The notes below the pieces were generated by a model. The model was not told the origin of the DNA and ran no database searches. It worked only from the letters and a program-made list of their open reading frames with translations. From the NCBI GenBank assembly GCA_030428745.1, contig JAUIEG010000049.1:1-10693 (forward strand): DNA of 10,693 nt. Reading direction: 5' to 3'. Within the stretch, counting starts at the first letter, position 1. Each line of letters opens with the position of its first letter. Positions 1-5,104 of this stretch are shown here, one piece after another. The DNA is from Alphaproteobacteria bacterium. GTDB taxonomy: Bacteria > Pseudomonadota > Alphaproteobacteria > Caulobacterales > Parvularculaceae. A program made the translations under genes and the position numbers.

Positions 1-303
1 GCCGTCCTTTGCCGGCCAGATCGGGCAGACTTCTCCGGCGGCGTTGTCGCAGACGGTGACGATTGCATCCATGACAGGCGCGCCCGCTGCGGCGAATTCG
101 TCCCAGCTTTTCGATCGCGCATCTTCAGGCGGGGCGAGGCCGTGGCGTTCAAGCGTTTCAAGGGCGAAAGGATTGACCTTTCCTGTGGGCGTCGACCCGG
201 CGGAGAAAGCGCGCCAGGTCTCTCCGCCAGCATGATTCATATAGGCTTCGGCCATGATCGACCGGGCCGAATTGCCGGTGCACAGGAACAGGATGTTTTG
301 CAT
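1..303 (-). CDS. arsC: arsenate reductase ArsC, LMW-phosphatase/thioredoxin-coupled type (3' end cut by window)
   Basis: The 101 visible residues begin MQNILFLCTGNSARS. This is the phosphatase-type loop C8-x5-R14 of the ArsC family that uses a low-molecular-weight phosphatase fold. Two further cysteines lie at C85 (VTVCDNAAGE) and C93 (VCPIWP); in this family the three cysteines relay a disulfide that thioredoxin resolves. The enzyme reduces arsenate to arsenite in the cytoplasm. The reading frame is still open at base 1, so the C-terminus (usually about 30-40 more residues) is missing. The ATG at 301-303 lies 15 bases after the arsI stop in the same frame, with no good Shine-Dalgarno sequence, so translation is probably coupled to arsI. 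It is the third gene of arsR-arsI-arsC. Recognition rests on motifs and context and is strong. Confidence 0.93.
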   Translation of the reverse strand, partial: MQNILFLCTGNSARSIMAEAYMNHAGGETWRAFSAGSTPTGKVNPFALETLERHGLAPPEDARSKSWDEFAAAGAPVMDAIVTVCDNAAGEVCPIWPAKDG

Positions 304-318
304 GGCGCTGGCGAGAGT

Positions 319-756
319 CTAAACGTTGGGCGCGCAGCAGCCGGTCGCCGTTTCCTTGGCGTTCACAACTTCCGGCGCGGTGACGCCATAGACGTCGCTG
401 TCCCCGAAGGAGTGGAACAGCTCCCAGATTGTGCCTTGCGGATCATGGGACCAGTATTTGTCGCTTCGGGCGTAACAGCAGGTTGTGTTCTCCTCCTGAA
501 CGAGCGGCGCTGTGACGTCGCGCATCCGGACGGCTGCTTCTTCTAGGGCGTCGCCTTCGTCCATAGACACGCCCACATGGTCTAGGCCCGGTTTGCCGCC
601 GCGGGCGGAGACGGCGACATTGGCGGCGGGGTCGTCGAGCAGCCATTTGGCGTAATCGGCCTCGCGCCGCACCGGTTCGGCGCCGAAAAGGGCGTTGTAA
701 TACTTGATAGATCCCTCAAGATCGTCGGTGCGGATGTGAAGATGCAGGCGTTTCAT
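319..756 (-). CDS. arsI: ArsI-type C-As lyase (ArsI/CadI family dioxygenase of the glyoxalase fold)
   Basis: A 145-residue vicinal-oxygen-chelate protein beginning MKRLHLHIRTDDLEGSIKYY. Candidate metal ligands are H5 (or H7), H60 in LDHVGV and E112 in WELF, the His-His-Glu pattern of Fe(II) dioxygenases in this fold. The pair C93-C94 in TTCCYA is the trivalent-arsenic binding signature of ArsI, which splits the carbon-arsenic bond of methylarsenite and trivalent aromatic arsenicals to give arsenite. A second pair, C140-C141, is near the C-terminus. The ATG at 754-756 overlaps the arsR stop as ATGA and has AAGGAG at 765-770, eight bases away. Longer in-frame starts would lie inside arsR and are unlikely. 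Proteins annotated CadI share the TTCC motif, so a cadmium-linked name is possible, but the ars context favours ArsI. Confidence 0.9.
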   Translation of the reverse strand: MKRLHLHIRTDDLEGSIKYYNALFGAEPVRREADYAKWLLDDPAANVAVSARGGKPGLDHVGVSMDEGDALEEAAVRMRDVTAPLVQEENTTCCYARSDKYWSHDPQGTIWELFHSFGDSDVYGVTAPEVVNAKETATGCCAPNV

Positions 757-1085
757 GAGGCGTTCTCCTTGATGACGACATAAGGCCCGCAAAGCCGGCG
801 GTCGCCGCCGCAGCAATCCGCGAGCAAATAGTCGATCAGCTCACGGATGCCGCCATAATCGGCGGCGTAAATCACGCGCCGCCCGTCCTTGTGGGAGTTG
901 ATGAGGCCGGACCTTTCCAGTTCTTTCAAATGAAAGGACATGGTCGGGGCCGGAAGCTTAAGCGCTTCGGCGATTTCACCCGCAGCGGCGCCTTTAGGCC
1001 CGGCTTTGACCAGCATTTTGATGGTCTGAAGCCGTGCATGCTGGGCAAGGGCTGAAAAAGCCTGGGTTGCAGTCTCTATTTCCAT
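753..1085 (-). CDS. arsR: ArsR family arsenic-responsive repressor
   Basis: A 110-residue winged-helix regulator. The HTH covers about residues 33-60, with recognition helix APTMSFHLKELERSGL and wing HKDGRRVIY at 65-73. Three cysteines sit at the C-terminal end, C91-C92 and C99 (LADCCGG then LCG). Their placement recalls the C-terminal As(III) site of Acidithiobacillus ferrooxidans ArsR (C95, C96, C102), not the site in the DNA-binding helix of plasmid R773 ArsR; this comparison is from memory. Arsenite binding should release it from the palindrome just upstream. It heads the operon and overlaps arsI by four bases. No Shine-Dalgarno sequence precedes the ATG at 1083-1085: the bases there belong to the AT-rich operator, so the message may be leaderless or have a very short leader. 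Confidence 0.93.
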   Translation of the reverse strand: MEIETATQAFSALAQHARLQTIKMLVKAGPKGAAAGEIAEALKLPAPTMSFHLKELERSGLINSHKDGRRVIYAADYGGIRELIDYLLADCCGGDRRLCGPYVVIKENAS

Positions 1086-1087
1086 AT

Positions 1088-1111
1088 TTCGATAATATTA
1101 AAATTATAGAA
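1088..1111 (-). promoter_or_regulatory. arsR operator palindrome overlapping a -10 box
   Basis: A 24-base imperfect inverted repeat with arms TTCGATAATATT and AAAATTATAGAA; 20 of 24 positions agree with the reverse complement. It begins three bases upstream of the arsR start. On the minus strand it contains a perfect TATAAT (1108 down to 1103), and I found no convincing -35 box at normal spacing. The -10 would place the transcription start near 1096, about 11 bases before the arsR ATG. A repressor bound here would block the polymerase, as expected for autoregulated ArsR. The operator assignment is inference from symmetry and position. Confidence 0.65.
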
Positions 1112-1252
1112 CATTACAAGCGTTAATGTTTGATGGCGGCGCCCTGGTTCCGCTTCCCGGTCGGGGTGGCGAAATCAGGCTTTTTCTTCGCGCGAAGCAG
1201 CGTAGGCTATTACGGCCTTTTCTTTTCCAGCCTTAATTCCGGATACGCCCCG

Positions 1253-1966
1253 TTGCCCTATCGCACGCTCAGCGCCGCCCAGGTCATCGATACGATCGAC
1301 GCTCTCTCGCGTCGGATCAGGGAGCGATTTCCGGGCTCCGGTCTCCATAACGTCTCTGACGAGCTTTCCGAGGTGGCGCGCCGCTGCGCAGCGGAGTCGG
1401 AACGCCTGCGCGATCCGGTGATCCCGATCCGGGTTTCCGTGTATTCGATCTGGGTTCTCGGCGCCGCCGCGCTCGCCTGGATCGCCTTCACCCTGCATTA
1501 CGATGAAATGGAGTTTGAGGCGGCGAGCCTCGTTCAGGTCCTGGAGCCGGCCATGAACATTGCGGTGCTGGTCGGGCTCGGCGTTGTTACGCTCGGACGG
1601 CTCGAAGAGCGCTGGAAGCGGGCGAAGGCGCTCGATTATCTCCATGAGCTGCGCTCGATCGCGCATGTGGTCGACATGCACCAGCTGACGAAAGATCCGT
1701 ATCGGCGTCTGTTGCCGGCGACCGCGTCCTCGCCCGACGTCAGCCTTCAGGGGCCGCTGCTGGAGCGCTATCTCGATTATTGTTCGGAGATGCTGTCGCT
1801 GACAGCCAAGCTCGCCGCGCTTTTTGCGCAAAGCTGCCGCGATCCGGAAGTTGTCGCGGGCGCCGGCGATATTGAACTGCTGACCACGGCCCTGTCGCGC
1901 AAGATCTGGCAAAAGATCATGGCCTTTTCCCGTTACGAAAGCGCGGCCGAAAATACTGCTCTGTAA
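1253..1966 (+). CDS. conserved-looking two-helix membrane protein of unknown function
   Basis: I do not recognise a characterised family. From the TTG at 1253 the protein is 237 residues, beginning MPYRTLSAAQVIDTIDALSR. An N-terminal amphipathic, Arg/Glu-rich stretch (about 1-58) precedes two hydrophobic segments at about 62-81 (YSIWVLGAAALAWIAFTL) and 97-115. A cytoplasmic-looking C-terminal half follows, with the distinctive stretch HVVDMHQLTKDP at about 138-149. The frame stays open upstream to TTG 1130 and ATG 1133, but those extra residues look like noncoding filler and no ribosome site precedes them. The TTG at 1253 has only a weak GGAT in front (1241-1244), so the start is uncertain. 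The 1112-1252 gap from the ars operator holds a 12-base palindrome, CTTCGCGCGAAG (1186-1197), and no clear promoter. The gene runs divergently from arsR; a role in arsenic resistance is possible but nothing in the protein supports it. Confidence 0.75.
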   Translation: MPYRTLSAAQVIDTIDALSRRIRERFPGSGLHNVSDELSEVARRCAAESERLRDPVIPIRVSVYSIWVLGAAALAWIAFTLHYDEMEFEAASLVQVLEPAMNIAVLVGLGVVTLGRLEERWKRAKALDYLHELRSIAHVVDMHQLTKDPYRRLLPATASSPDVSLQGPLLERYLDYCSEMLSLTAKLAALFAQSCRDPEVVAGAGDIELLTTALSRKIWQKIMAFSRYESAAENTAL

Positions 1967-1974
1967 ACGGAAGA

Positions 1975-2000
1975 ACCCGGCGGCCTTTCGGCCGCCGGGT
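1975..2000. terminator. bidirectional hairpin terminator between convergent genes
   Basis: A perfect 11-base stem, ACCCGGCGGCC paired with GGCCGCCGGGT, closes a four-base loop (TTTC on the plus strand, GAAA on the minus strand). It lies 8 bases after the stop of the upstream membrane protein and 29 bases past the stop of amtB. The plus strand has no U-tract after the stem; on the minus strand the stem is followed by TTCTTCCGTTT, a modest U-rich run. It probably serves amtB best and acts for both genes. Confidence 0.75.
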
Positions 2001-2029
2001 TCCGTGGGGCTTGCATGCCTGCGCTTGCG

Positions 2030-3397
2030 CTATTCGGCAGGATGCAAGGGACGTGGGGTCTCCGAGAAATCGGGCCATGCAGGCGCGCCGATTTCTGAAT
2101 CGTCGAGACCCTTGTCTTCCTCCTCGGCGCTCGCCCGGATCCCCACAATGATCTTGAGGAGGAACCAGAGGACAAGGCTGACCGTAAAGACGAAGACGGC
2201 GTTGGCGCCGATCCCGACAGCCTGGCCAATATAAGTGGCGTCGGAGTTTGTGAACGGAACAATGATCGTTCCCCACATGCCGCAAAAGAGGTGCGCGGGA
2301 ATGGCGCCCACCACATCGTCGATGCGGAGACTTTCAAGCAGCGGCGTGACGACAAAGATGATGACGCCGCCCACGGACCCGATCAGCGCCGCCTGCCAGA
2401 TGGCTGGCGCCAGCGGTTCGGCGGTGATGGAGACAAGGCCCCCAATGGCGCCGTTCAGGGCCATGGAAAGGTCGATCTTGCGCTTCAGGAAAGTGCAAAG
2501 AACAACCACTGTGATAACGCCTGTCGCCGCCGCCATGTTGGTGTTGACGAAGATGTTGGAGACGTCGATGGCGTCACTCAGGGATCCCAGCGCCAGCTGT
2601 GAACCGCCGTTAAAGCCGAACCAGCCGAGCCAAAGAATGAAAACGCCCAGCGTCGCAAGCGGCAGGGAAGAGCCGCGAATGACATTGATTTGGCCGTTCG
2701 GTCCGTATTTCCCGCGGCGCGGTCCGAGCGCCAGCGCGCCTGCGAGCGCCGCCCAGCCGCCGGTGGCGTGCACCAGCGTCGAGCCTGCGAAATCGGAAAA
2801 GCCGTAATTGGCGTCAAGCCAGCCGCCGCCCCATTCCCAGGACGCCTGAATCGGATAGATGAGCCCGGTCAGAACCGCCGTGAAGATGAAGAACGGCCAC
2901 AGGCGAACGCGTTCGGCCACTGTCCCGGAAACGATGGACGCCGCGGTGGCGACGAACACCATCTGGAAAAACCAGTCCGACGACGCCGAATAGCCGGTCT
3001 CAAGCGCCGCGGAATCGTCGGCCGCCCACAAGGCGAGCGTGCCGATATAGCCGCCTTCCTCTACGCCGTAGATGATGTTGTAGCCGATCAGCCAGACCAT
3101 CACCGTCGCAATTGCGTAAAGCGTGATGTTCTTTAGGCAGATCGTTGCGGCGTTTTTGGAGCGCACCAAACCCGCCTCGAGCATGCAAAAGCCCGCCGCC
3201 ATGAACATGACGACCATGCCCATGATAAGAAACAGCAATGTGTTGAAAATGAAAACTGTGTCCGGCGCCGGCGTTGTCGCCGCCGCCTCCACAACCGTTT
3301 CGACGGCCTCCGCCGCTGCGGGCTCCTGCGCGACCGCGCCTCCCGCTAATATCGCCGCCCCCATGACGGCGAAAAGAATGTATTTTATTTTTGTCAT
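2030..3397 (-). CDS. amtB: ammonium transporter AmtB/Amt family
   Basis: A 455-residue polytopic inner-membrane protein. Residues 1-24 form a signal peptide (MTKIKYILFAVMGAAILAGG, then AVAQ). An Ala/Glu/Pro-rich periplasmic stretch of about 20 residues follows, then eleven expected membrane spans from about residue 46 to 420. Family hallmarks are present: DFAGSTLVHATGG with D202 and the first pore histidine H210, GWFGFNGGS near 258-266, and AIPAHLFCGMWGT with the second pore histidine H369. The C-terminal tail (421-455) is acidic and is the part that contacts PII proteins in studied homologues. The protein conducts ammonium/ammonia into the cell. The ATG at 3395-3397 has GAGGGG five bases upstream. 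No glnK is visible on either side, although amtB and glnK are commonly linked. Upstream I found no sigma-54 -24/-12 element, so NtrC-type control is not supported here. Confidence 0.96.
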   Translation of the reverse strand: MTKIKYILFAVMGAAILAGGAVAQEPAAAEAVETVVEAAATTPAPDTVFIFNTLLFLIMGMVVMFMAAGFCMLEAGLVRSKNAATICLKNITLYAIATVMVWLIGYNIIYGVEEGGYIGTLALWAADDSAALETGYSASSDWFFQMVFVATAASIVSGTVAERVRLWPFFIFTAVLTGLIYPIQASWEWGGGWLDANYGFSDFAGSTLVHATGGWAALAGALALGPRRGKYGPNGQINVIRGSSLPLATLGVFILWLGWFGFNGGSQLALGSLSDAIDVSNIFVNTNMAAATGVITVVVLCTFLKRKIDLSMALNGAIGGLVSITAEPLAPAIWQAALIGSVGGVIIFVVTPLLESLRIDDVVGAIPAHLFCGMWGTIIVPFTNSDATYIGQAVGIGANAVFVFTVSLVLWFLLKIIVGIRASAEEEDKGLDDSEIGAPAWPDFSETPRPLHPAE

Positions 3398-3431
3398 ACC
3401 AGCCCCTCGCTAGAAACGCGCTGGCCGGAAA

Positions 3432-3449
3432 TCATCTGTACAGAGATGA
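3432..3449. repeat. inverted repeat in the amtB 5' leader
   Basis: The arms TCATCT and AGATGA are perfect inverted repeats around GTACAG, and the centre also contains the 8-base palindrome CTGTACAG. It sits 35 bases upstream of the amtB start, between the candidate promoter and the ribosome site. It could be a regulator binding site or an RNA hairpin; no known consensus was matched. Confidence 0.4.
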
Positions 3450-3482
3450 AAACGTCAGACAGCGCAATCTGTTCGTACGCGA

Positions 3483-3511
3483 ATGATGAGCAAAAGATTT
3501 TCGCATTGCAA
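3483..3511 (-). promoter_or_regulatory. candidate sigma-70-like promoter for amtB
   Basis: On the minus strand TTGCAA (3511 down to 3506) and CATCAT (3488 down to 3483) are separated by 17 bases; each hexamer matches the consensus at four of six positions. A start near 3476 would give a leader of about 80 bases that includes the 3432-3449 palindrome. This is consensus matching only, and such matches are frequent by chance. Confidence 0.3.
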
Positions 3512-3644
3512 CAAAGCATTAACGATTTTCACGCACATGTCGCTAAAATAGCCAAAATAGTCGAATTTAAGGGAATATTATGCTAAACATATAACAGAAA
3601 GCTCCGAATTTCGCAGAGCGCTATGCTGTGGCGCAACAATTGGG

Positions 3645-3672
3645 TTGCGGGCGGCGCGTTGCGCCGTATAGA
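3645..3672 (+). promoter_or_regulatory. candidate promoter with a palindrome in its spacer
   Basis: TTGCGG (3645-3650) and TATAGA (3667-3672) are spaced by 16 bases. The spacer contains CGGCGC-GTT-GCGCCG (3652-3666), a perfect inverted repeat that could bind a regulator or form a hairpin. It faces the small membrane protein at 3801 and would give a leader of about 120 bases. Consensus matching only. Confidence 0.28.
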
Positions 3673-3800
3673 ATTTTGAAAAGCGCAATAATGACAGGCC
3701 GGAGATTGGTTAGTACGCCGATCAAACGGCGTGCGGGGCGCTTCATGGCGCGGTCTGGGTGGCCGAAGCCGTGGGACGTGACGGGTGTGAAGAGGGGTAT

Positions 3801-4091
3801 ATGGAAGAACAGGATGTGGCGGCCCGCCTGGCGCAGGACGTTGAGGCCAACATGGCCTATCTGCAGATTGGCGGCCTCGCGGCGACACTCGCCCTTGCGG
3901 TGATTGGCGTTGTGTTGTCGATGCGCGCTTATGCGGTGTTGAGCGAAGCGCGTGCGCTTTACTGGCAGGCGAGCGCGCTTGCGTCGGAGGCGCTGAGTGA
4001 AGGCAGCGGCCGGTCGGCGCGCGCCGCGGCGATTCGTTCCGCAGGCTCCAAGAAGAAAATCAAATCAAACCGCATTCGCGGCGTAATGTGA
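3801..4091 (+). CDS. small single-span membrane protein, unknown function
   Basis: Ninety-six residues beginning MEEQDVAARLAQDVEANMAY. The acidic N-terminus is followed by one hydrophobic segment at about 20-42 (LQIGGLAATLALAVIGVVLS), a possible amphipathic Ala-rich helix (about 43-70) and a basic tail (SKKKIKSNRIRG, about 83-94). Charge distribution suggests an N-out, C-in orientation. I recognise no family. The ATG at 3801 was chosen because GAAGAGGGG lies just in front (3789-3797); an in-frame ATG at 3759 would add 14 residues but has no such site. The gene stands alone, pointing toward sdhB, which is read from the other strand. Reality of the gene is likely but not certain. Confidence 0.6.
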   Translation: MEEQDVAARLAQDVEANMAYLQIGGLAATLALAVIGVVLSMRAYAVLSEARALYWQASALASEALSEGSGRSARAAAIRSAGSKKKIKSNRIRGVM

Positions 4092-4161
4092 CGTCTGGTG
4101 CGTCGCAGCTGACAGGCGCGGCGGCCCGGCAAGTCTGATTTCTAACGCGATACGCTTAATC

Positions 4162-4205
4162 AAAAAATTCGCCGACCATTCCGAAATGCTCGGAAAAGTC
4201 GGGCG
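4162..4205 (-). terminator. rho-independent terminator of sdhB
   Basis: Read on the minus strand, an outer stem CGCCCGAC/GTCGGCG (one bulged C) encloses an inner stem TTCCGA/TCGGAA with a five-base loop, followed by AATTTTTTG. The structure begins eight bases past the sdhB stop codon. The hairpin plus a run of six U residues makes this a convincing intrinsic terminator. On the plus strand it lacks a U-tract. Confidence 0.85.
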
Positions 4206-4212
4206 CAATCAC

Positions 4213-5067
4213 CTAGTCCGCCTGTTGCGCGGCGGTTTTGCCGTTTCCGGCTTGCGCGCCTTCGCGCGCGGGCGGCCGGTTCACCATCAGCTTCTTGATT
4301 TCCGCGATCGCTTTCGCGGGATTGAGATGCTTCGGACAGACCTGGGCGCAGTTCATGATGGTGTGGCAGCGATAGAGCTTGAACTCGTCCTCAAGCTTGT
4401 CGAGGCGCTCATTGTCGAGCTGGTCGCGGCTGTCGGCGAGCCAGCGATAAGCCTGTAAAAGCGCCGCCGGGCCGAGATATTCATTCTTGTGATCATCGGT
4501 CTCGCCGTTCCACCAGTAAGACGGACACGAGGTCGAACAGCAGGCGCAGAGAATGCACTCATAAAGCCCGTCGAGTTTTTCCCGTTCCTCCGGCGACTGG
4601 CGCCATTCGGTTTCCGGGTCCGCCGTCTTCGCCTGAAGATAGGGCTCAACATAGGCGTGCTGTTTGTAGAAGTTCGAAAGGTCGGTGACGAGATCGCGCA
4701 TCACCGGCTGATGCGGCAGGGGATAGATGTGCACATCGCCGTCGCCGCATTCATCCATGCCCTTGGTGCAGGCCAGCGTATTCGATCCGTTGATGTTCAT
4801 GGCGCAGGAGCCGCACACGCCTTCGCGGCAGGAGCGCCGGAAGGCGAGCGTCGCGTCGGTTTCGTTTTTGATCTTGATCAGCGCGTCGAGCACCATCGAG
4901 ACATTTGAAACATCGACTTCGTAACGGTCGACGCGCGGATTATCCGGCGTCGACGGATCGTAACGATAGACATGGAAGGTGCGGGTCTCGCCCGCGCCTT
5001 CTTTGGCTTTGAAGGTCTTGCCGTTCTTGTTGACTTTGGAGTTTCTCGGCAGCGTCAGTTCGACCAT
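4213..5067 (-). CDS. sdhB: succinate dehydrogenase iron-sulfur subunit SdhB
   Basis: A 284-residue electron-transfer subunit of complex II on the cytoplasmic face of the inner membrane, passing electrons from SdhA-bound FAD to quinone. The plant-type [2Fe-2S] site is C80, C85, C88 and C100 (CREGVCGSC then LAC). The C-terminal ferredoxin part has CILCACCSTSCP: C171, C174 and C177 with C244 for [4Fe-4S], and C181, C234 and C240 for [3Fe-4S]. YWW at 184-186 and H235 in YRCHTIMNC lie in the quinone-site region known from E. coli. The start at ATG 5067, giving MVELTLPRNSKV, matches the usual alphaproteobacterial N-terminus; a longer frame to 5151 would overlap creD. It is 37 bases downstream of creD on the same strand. 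No sdhA, sdhC or sdhD is in the window, whereas sdhCDAB is the common order. A terminator follows closely. Confidence 0.97.
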   Translation of the reverse strand: MVELTLPRNSKVNKNGKTFKAKEGAGETRTFHVYRYDPSTPDNPRVDRYEVDVSNVSMVLDALIKIKNETDATLAFRRSCREGVCGSCAMNINGSNTLACTKGMDECGDGDVHIYPLPHQPVMRDLVTDLSNFYKQHAYVEPYLQAKTADPETEWRQSPEEREKLDGLYECILCACCSTSCPSYWWNGETDDHKNEYLGPAALLQAYRWLADSRDQLDNERLDKLEDEFKLYRCHTIMNCAQVCPKHLNPAKAIAEIKKLMVNRPPAREGAQAGNGKTAAQQAD

Positions 5068-5104
5068 CGACTTCAAGACCTTTGTGTTGTTCCCGCGATT
5101 TGTC

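Larger units (their letters stand above)
3398..3800. other. gene-free divergent intergenic region between amtB and a small membrane protein
   Basis: About 400 bases with no convincing coding frame. The amtB-proximal half is AT-rich and holds an 18-base palindrome (3432-3449), a candidate amtB promoter (3483-3511) and two adjacent near-identical 9-base units, AAAATAGCC and AAAATAGTC (3545-3562). The other half is GC-rich and holds a candidate rightward promoter (3645-3672) and a hairpin, GTACGCCG/CGGCGTGC with one G-U pair (3713-3734), that lacks a U-tract. Short frames exist but lack ribosome sites and protein-like composition. Confidence 0.6.

Noticed and set aside
1130..1252. An N-terminal extension of 41 residues on the two-helix membrane protein
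   Set aside because: The extension has odd composition, with Phe/Ser/Gly runs, and no ribosome site. Protein-like sequence begins near 1253.
2235..2807. A 190-codon plus-strand frame opposite amtB
   Set aside because: It is antisense to an unmistakable ammonium transporter. Its Met/Pro/Ser-rich product mirrors the membrane-protein codons on the other strand.
3520..3580. A possible sigma-54 element for amtB (minus-strand GG and GC doublets in TTGGCTATTTTAGCGAC)
   Set aside because: The GG and GC doublets are eight bases apart instead of ten, and the flanking consensus bases are absent.
3690..3760. A tRNA-like segment (GGTTAGTACGCC near a GC hairpin)
   Set aside because: There is no T-loop motif, acceptor pairing or cloverleaf spacing; only one hairpin is present.
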